From contig JBLHJR010000005.1 of NCBI GenBank assembly GCA_047619205.1, positions 1 to 64,000 on the forward strand: a DNA stretch of 64,000 nucleotides, written 5' to 3'. This stretch comes from Endobugula sp047619205 (GTDB lineage: Bacteria > Pseudomonadota > Gammaproteobacteria > Pseudomonadales > Cellvibrionaceae). The notes beneath the pieces were generated by a model. It ran no database searches and had not been told where the DNA came from. It saw only the letters and a list, made by a program, of their open reading frames with translations. The position numbers and the translations under genes were made by a program. Positions 23,495 to 32,659 of the stretch are shown here, piece after piece. Each line of letters starts with the position of its first letter. The first letter of the stretch is position 1.

Positions 23495-24043
23495 ATGGCT
23501 ACTATCTTGGTGCTATATGCACACCCTGCAGAGGATAAATCGCAAGTCAGCAAAGCGATGTTTAGCATTGCTAATACAGCTACGGGGGTCACTGCATTTG
23601 ATCTATATGCCACATACCCTACATCGAGAATTAATGTAGCGGACCAACAGGCCTTATTATTAGCCCACGATGTCATTGTGTTTCTTTGCCCTGTATTTTG
23701 GTACTCAACGCCCGCTATTTTAAAAGACTGGCAAGATTTAGTTCTCCAGTATGGCTTTGCCTTTGGCCCCAATGGAGACAAGCTCAAGGGTAAACGCTTT
23801 TTACTCGCCATGTCGGCTGGAGCGCCCGCTGAAGAGTATCACCATGATGGCATCAACGGTGTTTCATTAGAGAGCCTATTACTCCCACTCAACAAAATGG
23901 CCAGTTTATGTAACATGACCAATGAACCGCCGTTTTTACTCTACGGCACCACCACCGCAGTAGACGATGGGCGCCTCCAAACCCACCTACAGCAATGGAA
24001 ATCACTACTACAAGGCTACATCACCGAAGAGCTAAGCCAATGA
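23495..24043 (+). CDS. kefF: KefF/KefG-like NAD(P)H oxidoreductase, ancillary subunit of K+ efflux
   Basis: A 182-residue flavodoxin-fold protein of the NAD(P)H dehydrogenase (quinone) family. LVLYAHPAEDKSQVSKAM holds the FMN phosphate loop, and PVFWYSTPAILKDWQDLVL is the typical KefF/MdaB block. In E. coli the subunit binds and activates the KefB or KefC antiporter and can reduce quinones and electrophiles. Its stop overlaps the kefB start (ATGA), so the two are coupled. Assigning F versus G is not possible from sequence alone. Confidence 0.83.
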   Translation: MATILVLYAHPAEDKSQVSKAMFSIANTATGVTAFDLYATYPTSRINVADQQALLLAHDVIVFLCPVFWYSTPAILKDWQDLVLQYGFAFGPNGDKLKGKRFLLAMSAGAPAEEYHHDGINGVSLESLLLPLNKMASLCNMTNEPPFLLYGTTTAVDDGRLQTHLQQWKSLLQGYITEELSQ

Positions 24044-25947
24044 CCGAATACTTTATTCAAGCCCTTATTTACTTATCCGCAGCCGTCATTGCTGTGCCTC
24101 TGGCCAAACGTCTAGGTTTAGGCTCGGTATTAGGTTATTTGATCGCTGGAGTCGTGATTGGCCCAATCACTCAACTGGTTGGCGAAGAGACCAATGCCAT
24201 TCAACACTTTGCCGAATTCGGAGTGGTGATGATGCTGTTTTTAGTCGGTCTAGAATTAGACCCGCGCGCCTTATGGGACATGCGCAGCCGACTATTCAAT
24301 CTGGGCGGCTTACAAGTACTAGGCACCGCAGGTATATTTACTGGCATCAGCTTACTCTTGGATATTGACTGGCGCACAGCGGTGGCGATAGGCTTAATCT
24401 TAAGCCTAAGCTCAACGGCCATTGTGTTGCAAACTTTTAGCGAAAAAGGCTTAGCCAAAACCAACGGTGGCCGAGCTGCCTTTTCTGTTCTGTTATTTCA
24501 AGATATTGCCGTCATTCCCATGCTGGCATTGATCCCCTTATTAGCGCTACCAGAATTAATCGAAGCGGGAACGGTAGCTAATGATGCCGAGCACCATGCT
24601 ATATCCTTAGTGGATGGCCTAGCGGGGTGGAGCTACGCCGCCGTAGTCCTAGGCGCTATTGCCGCGGTTATCTTGGGCGGAAAATTTGTTGTTCACCCGC
24701 TGTTTCACTGGGTGGCAAAAACCGGTTTACGCGAAATGTTAACCGCAACCGCATTATTACTAGTGATTAGCATTGCCGCTCTGATGAGCTTAGTGGGACT
24801 ATCCCCCGCATTAGGGGTGTTTCTCGCAGGGGTAGTATTAGCCAACAGTGAGTTTCGCCACGAACTAGAAAGTAATATAGAGCCCTTCAAAGGACTGCTA
24901 CTAGGTTTATTTTTTATCACCGTAGGTGCAGGCATTAACTTCGCGGTGATCACCGACAATATCGTCATCGTCAGCGTATTTACCTTAGCGGTTATGGTGA
25001 TCAAATCTAGCGTACTCTTCATACTTGCTAAGCTATTTGGCGTCAATAAAGATGGCGGCTGGCTGCTGACATTAAGTCTTGCGCAAGCAGGAGAGTTTGG
25101 TTTCGTATTAACTGCATTAACCGTACAGAGTTTTGTTTTACCTGAACACATCGCCAGCATTCTTTTGCCCGTCATTGCCTTAACGATGTTTCTTACGCCT
25201 TTATTGTTTATTATTTTCGAGAAAATAATATTACCCATATATCAAGATTCAGAAAACACAGCCAAAGAAGATAGTATTAACGAACAAGCGCCAGTGATCA
25301 TTGCCGGCATTGGTCGGTTTGGACAAATCGTCAACCGCTTCCTAAAATCCAATGGCATCAACACCATCGTCCTCGATCATTCTTCCGCAATAATAGAGAA
25401 AGTTAAATCGATAAAAATGAAAGCCTATTATGGTGATGCCACTCGACCCGACTTACTCCATACTGCGGGTATCGATGCAGCCTGCATGCTAATCATTGCC
25501 ATTGATGATAAAGAAAAAGCAGTGGAATTAGTGCGCTACGTTAAACACCATCGTCCTGCACTCAAGGTATTCGCTCGCGCCTACGATCGGGGCCATCGAT
25601 ACGAATTACAAGCCGCAGGCGCAGATGAAATTGTTGTGGAAACCTATTATTCCGCGCTTACCTTAGCCGCACAAGCTTTACAACAAACAGGGGTACACCC
25701 ATTCAAGGTAGAACAAAATCGGCATAAATTCCGCGAGATAGAACACCGCAATCACCAAGAACTCTATACCAGCTGGTTAAAAAACGAGGACGAAGCAGGA
25801 CTCGGGATACAACATCGCGATTTATTTATACAACTAGAGCAAGCACTAGATAAAGAAATGCTGCGCACCCATCATACAAGCGATGATATAGAAGCTTGGC
25901 GTCCACCCCCTAAGGAGTATGGGGATAGTTTGAAGGGCGACAAATAA
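24040..25947 (+). CDS. kefB: Glutathione-regulated K+/H+ antiporter, CPA2 family, KefB/KefC-like
   Basis: A 635-residue inner-membrane antiporter. The N-terminal two thirds have about 12-13 membrane segments with the CPA2 motifs LGSVLGYLIAGVVIGP and FLVGLELDPRALW. The C-terminal third is a TrkA-N/RCK domain with IIAGIGRFGQIVNRFL and the acidic GDATRPDLL loop that binds nucleotide and glutathione adducts. KefB and KefC release K+ and acidify the cytoplasm during electrophile stress. The ATG at 24040 overlaps the kefF stop. It lies inside the segment that separates the two greB halves, so it may be island cargo. Confidence 0.88.
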   Translation: MTEYFIQALIYLSAAVIAVPLAKRLGLGSVLGYLIAGVVIGPITQLVGEETNAIQHFAEFGVVMMLFLVGLELDPRALWDMRSRLFNLGGLQVLGTAGIFTGISLLLDIDWRTAVAIGLILSLSSTAIVLQTFSEKGLAKTNGGRAAFSVLLFQDIAVIPMLALIPLLALPELIEAGTVANDAEHHAISLVDGLAGWSYAAVVLGAIAAVILGGKFVVHPLFHWVAKTGLREMLTATALLLVISIAALMSLVGLSPALGVFLAGVVLANSEFRHELESNIEPFKGLLLGLFFITVGAGINFAVITDNIVIVSVFTLAVMVIKSSVLFILAKLFGVNKDGGWLLTLSLAQAGEFGFVLTALTVQSFVLPEHIASILLPVIALTMFLTPLLFIIFEKIILPIYQDSENTAKEDSINEQAPVIIAGIGRFGQIVNRFLKSNGINTIVLDHSSAIIEKVKSIKMKAYYGDATRPDLLHTAGIDAACMLIIAIDDKEKAVELVRYVKHHRPALKVFARAYDRGHRYELQAAGADEIVVETYYSALTLAAQALQQTGVHPFKVEQNRHKFREIEHRNHQELYTSWLKNEDEAGLGIQHRDLFIQLEQALDKEMLRTHHTSDDIEAWRPPPKEYGDSLKGDK

Positions 25948-25957
25948 CACCTATAGT

Positions 25958-26000
25958 TTAACGCTTGCGGCTAGTGTAAAGAAGAATCGTAGCATTATGT
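25958..26000 (-). pseudogene. 3' fragment of the 73-aa gene at 20959-21180
   Basis: Minus-strand frame HNATILLYTSRKR plus a stop aligns with the end of the small protein at 20959 (CNAKVLSYTSRKM), and the bases before and after the stop also match in part. The two copies are in the same orientation, 5 kb apart. This copy abuts the C-terminal greB relic, so it marks the right island boundary. Confidence 0.55.
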
Positions 26001-26009
26001 TGGCATTCC

Positions 26010-26287
26010 GTTTTTTTAAACGAACGATTAGAAGAGCTGACTATCATTGATCGAATTCCAAGTAATACCCAAACATTATTCTTTGGCGCATGATCAACAC
26101 TCATTAATGACGATGACAATACCCACAGCTATAAAGTAGCTGGCCCTGATGAATTAGATGTTAGCCAAAACAAGAGCATCGATTACGAAAACATTGCTCA
26201 AAGAATGGTTGGGAGACGACATATTCTATCAATACACCTAACGGTAAAGCTCTATTCACTATTGATCAAATTGAGTATAAGATATAG
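26010..26287 (+). pseudogene. greB: greB relic, C-terminal half (stops and frameshifts)
   Basis: Frames read FLNERLEELTIIDRIPSNTQ and TLFFGA, then TGA where GreB has Trp, then INDDDNTHSYKVAGPDELDV. After another shift they continue NTPNGKALFTIDQIEYKI and a stop. This is the FKBP-like C-terminal domain of a pseudomonad-type GreB. It completes the N-terminal relic at 6169-6346 on the same strand, with only the YGKRRLREIDRRVR region missing. The accumulated stops show the damage is not recent. Confidence 0.85.
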
Positions 26288-26360
26288 TGACTTATCCCGT
26301 TAGGGTTATGCTTATTGGGTTTAATTTTATTATAACCAGTTCTGCTATATTAGGTACATA

Positions 26361-26490
26361 CTACTGGGTCACTTGAAAAGAATACACTCCATTTCAGGCG
26401 CGCTGTGAATATGTCCCTATTCGCTCAGCTTCGGCATCCATGCCTCAGATGGCCTGAAACGGAGTGTATTCTTTTCAAGCACCCTACTAG
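26361..26490. mobile_element. Family C MITE, copy 1 (130 bp)
   Basis: Near-perfect terminal inverted repeats of about 40 bp: the left end contains GGGTCACTTGAAAAGAATAC and the right end, reverse-complemented, GGGTGCTTGAAAAGAATAC. It is flanked by TA on each side (..ATA and TATA..). A second copy of the same 130-bp length lies inverted at 42075-42204. There is no coding capacity, so it is non-autonomous. TA flanks fit IS630/Tc1-type transposases (inference). The rest of 26288-26646 shows no gene. Confidence 0.85.
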
Positions 26491-26646
26491 TATAATGGGT
26501 TTTTAGGCTATCACTCCCCAGAAAACTCAGTAATACGTATATCGAGGCAGTGAGAACTCAACACTACCTTTTATGCTTCACCGGAAAACTTGTTGAGCAA
26601 GACAGTAACTAACGATGAAATATAGAAACAAAGGAATTAATCCACA

Positions 26647-28077
26647 ATGCTCATTGTGCCTATAGAAAAGAATCTTAGCTTAAAGCATCCCCCCATAGTT
26701 TTATTTTTTATCGTCCTACTTAACGTCTGTGCGTTTTTTTTCTATCAGTCTGGAGAGGATTTAACCATCCAGCAGTCACTAGACACTTATCAAAAAGAAC
26801 ATTTTTTTGATGAAGAATGGCAATACGTTCAAGAATATTTAACTAACACTGACAAGATAGTATTACTTGATGAATTTGATCTGCTCAACTCTAACAAGCA
26901 GTATAATGAACTTCATTTTCGCATACTCATGCATCCTGATTTTTTTTCGTACTACAAGCCTTTCGCCATCTCTCTTTCCTATGATGAGGGGGCTGACCAA
27001 AGAATCATATTAAGAGAAAAAATAGATCAAGCTATTAAATCTCTTAGCTTCATTCGGTTTGGATTAACGCCCAGCGACCACTCTGCCATAACATTTATTA
27101 CCCACCAATTTCTACACGGCGACCTTCTACATTTATTAGGCAATATGTTTTTTTTGATATTATTTGGCTTTGCCGTAGAAGCCGCCATAGGCCATATTCG
27201 CTTTTTAATGTTCTATGTACTTTCGGGTATCACAGGCGGCCTGCTTTACATGATGGTGGATATTGATAGCGTCATGCCACTAGTTGGAGCATCGGGTGCC
27301 ATTTCTGGCGTAACGGCCATGTATTTAGCCATCTTTAGACTACAAAAAATCGAATTCTTCTATTGGTTTTTCGTTTTTATTGGCTACATTAGAGCACCAG
27401 CATTACTTATTTTGCCATTATATATCGGCAAAGAAATATATTACTTTTATCATGATACCGGCTCTAACGTTGCCTTTATGGCCCATGCAGGCGGACTAAT
27501 AGGCGGTAGTATTTTTATTGGTTTATCATACATCTTTACTCCCAATATATTCAATCGGGAATATATTGAAGAAGACCAAACACAAAACCCTAAACAGGAT
27601 GAATTATCTCTTTTATATAAGGCTATCGAAAAATACAACTTTAATACCGCATTAAGGTTATCTAGCAACATACTAAAAAAATATGGTGAGGACACTGACA
27701 TCGATTTCTTAAGGTATCATCTATTGTCCATTGACAAAAATGAAGAATACCGACAATCCGCTATTAAATTACTTTCAGAGACACATATTGACAAGCACCA
27801 TTTACAAAAAATTGAATCTATCTGGACAGAAAACTCCGGCATACAACAAGACCTAAATGACAACACACTCTATCAATTAGGTATCGCACTGTGTGGACTG
27901 GATAACCCTACAACTGCCAGCAATATTTTCAATACGTTGAAAAATAAAAAAACACGCCATCAATCACTAGGCATCTATGCTAGAAAATTATCCATGCGTT
28001 ATCAGGAATTAAAGAACAAACAAAAACAAACCGAATATGAAAAATTCGCTGATAGCTTATTGGAGAAACTAACCTAA
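26647..28077 (+). CDS. Rhomboid-family intramembrane serine protease
   Basis: A 476-residue membrane protein. The rhomboid core is clear: HGDLLHLLGNMFFL (H157, N166 in the HxxxxHxxxN-type block), the catalytic GASGAISG (Ser216) and the second catalytic residue H280 in FMAHAGGLIGG. A loop of about 100 residues between the first membrane helix and the core is unusually long, and a soluble tail of about 170 helical residues follows the core. It cuts membrane substrates within the bilayer. Its stop overlaps the ATG of the next gene (TAATG), so the two are coupled and probably work together. Confidence 0.88.
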   Translation: MLIVPIEKNLSLKHPPIVLFFIVLLNVCAFFFYQSGEDLTIQQSLDTYQKEHFFDEEWQYVQEYLTNTDKIVLLDEFDLLNSNKQYNELHFRILMHPDFFSYYKPFAISLSYDEGADQRIILREKIDQAIKSLSFIRFGLTPSDHSAITFITHQFLHGDLLHLLGNMFFLILFGFAVEAAIGHIRFLMFYVLSGITGGLLYMMVDIDSVMPLVGASGAISGVTAMYLAIFRLQKIEFFYWFFVFIGYIRAPALLILPLYIGKEIYYFYHDTGSNVAFMAHAGGLIGGSIFIGLSYIFTPNIFNREYIEEDQTQNPKQDELSLLYKAIEKYNFNTALRLSSNILKKYGEDTDIDFLRYHLLSIDKNEEYRQSAIKLLSETHIDKHHLQKIESIWTENSGIQQDLNDNTLYQLGIALCGLDNPTTASNIFNTLKNKKTRHQSLGIYARKLSMRYQELKNKQKQTEYEKFADSLLEKLT

Positions 28078-29486
28078 TGGATCATTGTAAATACCACCCT
28101 TTGGCACCCGCCACATACTACTGCACGCACTGCCAGGTTATGGCGTGCGATGAATGCTCTGATGACAGCAGCAACAGAGCAGATGCTGAATGTTTTCTAT
28201 GCCATAAATCTCTGCGAAGCCTGGGAGCAGTAAATAGCGCCGAACCTTTTTGGCGACGACTGCAACAAAGTTTTCGCTACCCCATGCATCCACAAGCAGC
28301 AACAATGATAGGTATTGTTTCACTATTAACCACGCTGTGCAGCTTAATCCCTTCCGTCTTTATTTTTCTCCCGCTGTTAATGTTGAGTGGCGCAATGATG
28401 AAATATGCGTTTACTTGTCTAGAATCAACCTCATCAGGTAATTTAACTGCCCCAAATATAGGACAAGCGTTTGGTGAGGGCCTGTCATTACTCATCAAAT
28501 TAATGGCCATTTTCATTCTTATTGGCGCTTCTATCACCGCCACCATATATATTTTTGGTGTGACACTGGGCATGATTATTGGCTTACTATTCATAGTAAG
28601 CTTGCCCGCAATACTTATCAACTTTTCCATTAATGAAGATATCATCGAGGCACTCAACCCCATTAACGCCTCACGTTTAATGCTATCTATTGGCATACCC
28701 TACTTATTACTACTAGTATTTATTGGGATTATGCTTGTATCAGTAGGCGCTATCAGTCAGTTTATTGGTGATTCGCACTCACTGATTACGACAACTCTAC
28801 AATCTATTGTATCTAATTATTACACGATAGTTATTTTTCATATCATGGGATATATGATTTTTCAATACCAAGACAGACTAGGATTTATTGCAAGAGAAAA
28901 AAAACAGGACAACAGCAACTCAAGAACAGAGATTGAGAAAAGCTTAGCTGGAATTGAAGTTCATATTAAAGAAGGATTGTTTCAAAAAGCTATCGTTATG
29001 TTTGATAACTTATTGAAGCAGCATCCCACCAACAAGAAAGCGCATGAAAAATGTTTTGATTTTTTATGCGCCATAAAAGAAAGTGAAAAAATAAAACCCT
29101 TTTCATGCTTATATCTTAAGTATATTATTGACAACCAACAGAACTACCTACTGCTTACTACATATAAACGAACACTCCATATCGCACCACTTTATATCCC
29201 AAGAAAAGCATCTGTTAGATTTATATTGGCAAAAGCATTAAATGATAGTGGCGACTTTAAAACTGCCATAAAACTTATTAACGGGCTACACAAACAGCAC
29301 CCAAAATACTCTAAACTAGTTGACGCATATATATTAATGGCTGAGTGCTTACAGAACCTACCTAACATGCAAGAAAAAGTAAAGCAGTGCTATCGCTTAG
29401 TTGAACATTTAAAAAAAGGGCCTGCCGTAGCTAGCGTCACTCAAGAAGAAACGCCAAGATTTAAACTGGCACCTCTCGATCAATAA
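28077..29486 (+). CDS. B-box-like zinc-binding membrane protein with a helical repeat tail
   Basis: A 469-residue protein, family not recognised. The first 45 residues hold a B-box-like zinc site: CKYHP, then CTHCQVMACDEC and CFLCH. About six hydrophobic segments follow (roughly residues 75-265), then a soluble tail with TPR-like helices (KEGLFQKAIVMFDNLLKQHP and DSGDFKTAIKLINGLHKQHP). It is translationally coupled to the rhomboid protease upstream. Possible roles are adaptor or substrate of that protease. Confidence 0.65.
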   Translation: MDHCKYHPLAPATYYCTHCQVMACDECSDDSSNRADAECFLCHKSLRSLGAVNSAEPFWRRLQQSFRYPMHPQAATMIGIVSLLTTLCSLIPSVFIFLPLLMLSGAMMKYAFTCLESTSSGNLTAPNIGQAFGEGLSLLIKLMAIFILIGASITATIYIFGVTLGMIIGLLFIVSLPAILINFSINEDIIEALNPINASRLMLSIGIPYLLLLVFIGIMLVSVGAISQFIGDSHSLITTTLQSIVSNYYTIVIFHIMGYMIFQYQDRLGFIAREKKQDNSNSRTEIEKSLAGIEVHIKEGLFQKAIVMFDNLLKQHPTNKKAHEKCFDFLCAIKESEKIKPFSCLYLKYIIDNQQNYLLLTTYKRTLHIAPLYIPRKASVRFILAKALNDSGDFKTAIKLINGLHKQHPKYSKLVDAYILMAECLQNLPNMQEKVKQCYRLVEHLKKGPAVASVTQEETPRFKLAPLDQ

Positions 29487-29833
29487 TTTCATTTTAACGA
29501 AAATAATTGGACTAGAACCCGTGAAGAAAATCCAGGAAAAACAGTTATCTTTAGATGATGTTACGATCACTCAGAAACACTGAAATTTAAAGAATTACCT
29601 TAGAAACAACTTTTTTCTGCTATTACAGTAGACTTAAGAACATCATCCTTTACAGAAAAAATATTTTTACCAACGGCCTTCCAACCACCTACTCCACCAG
29701 TCACTTTTCATCCCGCCAAAACATGACCCAACAAAAAACTCAAAAATACTAATGAAAAAAGCATATAAATTAATTTACATGAGGGGATACTACGCCAACA
29801 AACAGTAGACATCAAAGAATGAGGGATTGATCT
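29487..29833. other. Intergenic region with no recognisable gene
   Basis: About 350 bp of A/T-rich sequence between the zinc-binding membrane protein gene and the broken DUF4124-glutaredoxin gene. Frames are short and give no family match. No hairpin with a T-run was seen. Confidence 0.6.
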
Positions 29834-30460
29834 TCATGACCCATATAGTCGATCAAAACCCTGCGGGCTAAAACCATTCATGCGCTTTTTACCAACTAAG
29901 ATCACTGGCACACCTTTTCCGCCCAGTGCATCGTAATCTCGTTTAGCGCGTGCATTTTTCTCTATATCATATTCAATAAAAGCGATGCCCTTGGATGTAA
30001 AATATTTACGGGCTTTTTTACAATACCCACACCAAGCCGTAGAGTACATGACTACCTTGCCGTTTGTAGAACGTGATGAATTTTTAGTGGCACCACTACT
30101 CGCGGGAATATCTTTAAAAGTAACGGTGTCATAACGCGTAATATTCCCGCCGGTTAAGCGCTTGGATTTTTGCGTCGCACTAGGTTTATCGCCATAATCC
30201 TAGAAAAAGTAGTTGGGCGCGAAAAAGATGCGCAAGCTTTTGGTGTGCATAGTGAATTTTAAAATCACGTGGTCGCCTTATTGGCGATGAGAGCATTTTA
30301 AAATTTTCTAGGTGCATCAAAAACTTGCGTAGACTTTCGTGATCCAACTGCTTATTTTAGGATAATATACACGCCCAGCAGCATCAACCCACTTATACAC
30401 TTCAGCAAAGCCATTGCCGCTCAGCGCTAAACATACAATGATAAATATCAGCTTATTCAT
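29834..30460 (-). pseudogene. DUF4124-glutaredoxin gene interrupted by a MITE
   Basis: The start at 30460 reads MNKLIFIIVCLALSGNGFA, a signal peptide, then EVYKWVDAAGRVYY, the DUF4124 motif. The frame is then cut by the 161-bp element at 30201-30361. On the far side it resumes GDKPSATQKSKRLTGGNITR and runs into a glutaredoxin domain with the active site WCGYC and MGK.RMNGFSPQGFDRL-type ending. Removing the insert and one 5-bp ATAAT copy restores VYYGDKPS in frame. The intact protein would be a secreted thiol-disulfide protein of about 155 residues. The downstream part retains an ATG (30049) that could express a 71-residue cytoplasmic glutaredoxin. Confidence 0.88.
30201..30361. mobile_element. 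Family A MITE, copy A1 (161 bp), inside the DUF4124-glutaredoxin gene
   Basis: Ends are CCTAGAAAAAGTAGTTGG on the left and CCAACTGCTTATTTTAGG on the right, an inverted repeat. It is flanked on both sides by ATAAT, a 5-bp target duplication. The interior (TTTCGTGATCCAACTGC and GGGCGCGAAAAAG) matches copies at 40537, 46394 and 46774. It has no coding capacity. The direct restoration of a reading frame on removal proves it arrived by insertion. Confidence 0.92.
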
Positions 30461-30503
30461 GAAGACTGCCTTTAGGAAGGGAAAAGCTGGCGCTAGCTTT
30501 TAA

Positions 30504-31706
30504 TTAAATCGTTTTCATCAGCGCCTGCACGACATAATCCATATTGTTATTATTTAAACCTGCGACACTTATACGACTAGAATTCACCATGTAGACACTA
30601 TGATCGTGCTTTAAGGTCTGCACTTGCTCTGGATTAATACCCAGAAAAGAAAACATGCCCTTCTCATTTTGAATATAATCGAAACGTGAGCCTGCACCGG
30701 CAGTTTGTAGCTTTCCAACTAAATTCACGCGTAAGCTCGCAATGCGTTCACGCATTTGCGTTAACTCTGTCTGCCATTGCTGATTTAACCCATCGTTGTG
30801 CAAAATAATATCGACTAATGCAGCACCATGATTAGGTGGCATGGAGTAGATCCCTCGCGCAATACTTAATAACTGCCCATGACTAATTTGTGCCTCAGCA
30901 GCATTTTTTGCCATCACCATTACCTCTCCTACGCGCTCACGATATAGACCAAAATTTTTCGAGCACGAACTTGCCACAATCATTTCAGGACAATGCTCTG
31001 CTAGGTGGCGTAGCCCCCATGCATCTTGATCCAAACCATCACCTAAGCCTTGATATGCCACATCAACGAATGGAATTGCGTCTTTTTCATTTAAGAAGGT
31101 CGTTAGTGTGCGCCATTGTGCTTCCGTTAAGTCTGCTCCCGAAGGGTTATGACAACAGCCATGTAGTAATACCACATCACCCGCAGCAATAGCCGATAAA
31201 CCTTCCATCATTGCATCAAAATCAATGCTATGAGTTACGTTACTGTAATACGGGTATTCTTTTAACTGTAAGCCACAACTACTCAATAGGGGAATATGGT
31301 TAGCCCATGTCGGCGTCGATATCCATACGCTTGCCGCAGTTTGCCTCTCTTTATTACACCGACCAATCAAATGTCCTGCCACATTGAGTGCACCACAACC
31401 CCCTGGGGTCTGCACACCTACGACACGTTGATCTTTTATTGCAGGATGAGACTCGCCTAACAATAAATTGATCATGCCTTGATTAAAACCCACCAAACCC
31501 GCCGGGCTAACATAGGTTTTAGTGGTCTCTTCTTGTTGCAACTGTAGTTGTGCCGCTTGCACCGCCGCCATAATCGGCGTGTGACCATTTTCGTCTTTGT
31601 AGACACCGGCACCTAAATCGACTTTATCCAGATTACTATCGGCGCGGCATTCAACTACAAGATTTAAGATAGGGTCTGCTGGCAAGGGGCTAAGAGTATC
31701 AAACAT
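30504..31706 (-). CDS. Aromatic/aspartate aminotransferase (TyrB/AspC family)
   Basis: A class I PLP aminotransferase of 400 residues, the usual length. The PLP-lysine block SSCSKNFGLYRERVG is near residue 245, and HGCCHNPSGADLT and GAGVYKDENGHTP are family signatures. It transfers amino groups between aromatic amino acids or aspartate and 2-oxoglutarate. The ATG at 31706 (MFDTLSPLPADPIL) is chosen because AGGA lies seven bases upstream; an earlier in-frame start at 31745 adds an atypical extension. TyrB versus AspC cannot be separated with confidence. Confidence 0.88.
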   Translation of the reverse strand: MFDTLSPLPADPILNLVVECRADSNLDKVDLGAGVYKDENGHTPIMAAVQAAQLQLQQEETTKTYVSPAGLVGFNQGMINLLLGESHPAIKDQRVVGVQTPGGCGALNVAGHLIGRCNKERQTAASVWISTPTWANHIPLLSSCGLQLKEYPYYSNVTHSIDFDAMMEGLSAIAAGDVVLLHGCCHNPSGADLTEAQWRTLTTFLNEKDAIPFVDVAYQGLGDGLDQDAWGLRHLAEHCPEMIVASSCSKNFGLYRERVGEVMVMAKNAAEAQISHGQLLSIARGIYSMPPNHGAALVDIILHNDGLNQQWQTELTQMRERIASLRVNLVGKLQTAGAGSRFDYIQNEKGMFSFLGINPEQVQTLKHDHSVYMVNSSRISVAGLNNNNMDYVVQALMKTI

Positions 31707-31745
31707 GGTATGTCCTAAAATGTCAAAAGAGAGAGAGTTGAGCAC

Positions 31746-32051
31746 GAATTATAAATCACAAACTCTCTTAAAAGGAGAGTGAATCATTTATTTATCACCA
31801 ATTACACTTGAATGAGAGCCATACTCATCACTCAAGCATCAAACAAACAATATCACTGAGAACTTTTATCCTAAGTCAGCGTCTATAACTCTGATTAAAT
31901 CATGGATCGATAACCCCAAAAAAACGCTTATGCGTAAAAATGTATGTCAGCTATCGATATGCAACATGAATATATATCAGGAAGTTCAATAGATAGATTT
32001 CGACGCAGACTTTTTTGATCAAACTACTTTTTCTAGGATAGTAACTATACA
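31746..32051. other. Intergenic region between divergent genes
   Basis: About 300 bp between the aminotransferase and the Tat-secreted thioredoxin-like gene. It must hold both promoters. Its right end (GCAGACTTTTTTGATCAAAC, then TTTCTAGGATAG) faintly resembles the right end of family A elements, so it may be a decayed copy; the left partner end is not convincing. Confidence 0.35.
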
Positions 32052-32654
32052 ATGAACTATACGCTTTCTAGACGCTCATTTATCCAAGCTAGCATGCTAT
32101 CTGCTGTTAGCTTATCAAGCCTGTCATTTCCTCGTTATTTAGCCGCGCAAGCTACTAGAGGCATTAAAGGCGTTTTGGCACCAGAACTAGATGTCCCGTA
32201 TTGGATAGATGGTAAAGGCAAGCCACAAATTCCCTTTACTATTAGCCAACATCGCGGAAAATGGATCTACCTAAAGTGCTTTCAAGAATGGTGTCCTGCA
32301 TGCCACTCTATTGGCTTTCCCAATTTACAAAAATTAGTCGCCGCCTTCCCTGACAATACATCGGTCGTGAGCGCGGTTATTCAAACCACATTTGAAGGCT
32401 TTGCTAGTAATACTAAAAAGTCTCTACGCAAAAACCAATTACGCTACGGTTTAGATTTACCCTTTGGACACGACCCTGGCAACATTGATTTACCGGCGAA
32501 TAATCCCAATCGATACTCTAAGACAATGGGGTCATACAGAACAGGAGGTACGCCTTGGGTTGTCATTATTAACCCCGATGGTATGGTAGTATTTAATGAC
32601 TTTCATATTGATATCGACAAACTCATTATTTTTCTAAAAAATCAGGTAGTGTGA
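32052..32654 (+). CDS. Tat-exported TlpA/AhpC-like thioredoxin-fold protein
   Basis: A 200-residue protein with a Tat signal (SRRSFIQ at residues 6-12, then a hydrophobic stretch and a likely cleavage after AAQA). The mature part is thioredoxin-like with CPAC (C81, C84) after WIYLKCFQEW, and the GGTPWVVIINPDG cis-proline loop. It should act in the periplasm on disulfides or peroxides. Its last codons overlap or abut the next gene, which also carries a CxxC thioredoxin fold, so the two probably form a redox pair. Confidence 0.8.
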   Translation: MNYTLSRRSFIQASMLSAVSLSSLSFPRYLAAQATRGIKGVLAPELDVPYWIDGKGKPQIPFTISQHRGKWIYLKCFQEWCPACHSIGFPNLQKLVAAFPDNTSVVSAVIQTTFEGFASNTKKSLRKNQLRYGLDLPFGHDPGNIDLPANNPNRYSKTMGSYRTGGTPWVVIINPDGMVVFNDFHIDIDKLIIFLKNQVV

Positions 32655-32659
32655 TTATT

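Noticed and set aside
31860..32040. A further family A element
   Set aside because: Only the right end resembles the family; the left end and target duplication are not convincing.
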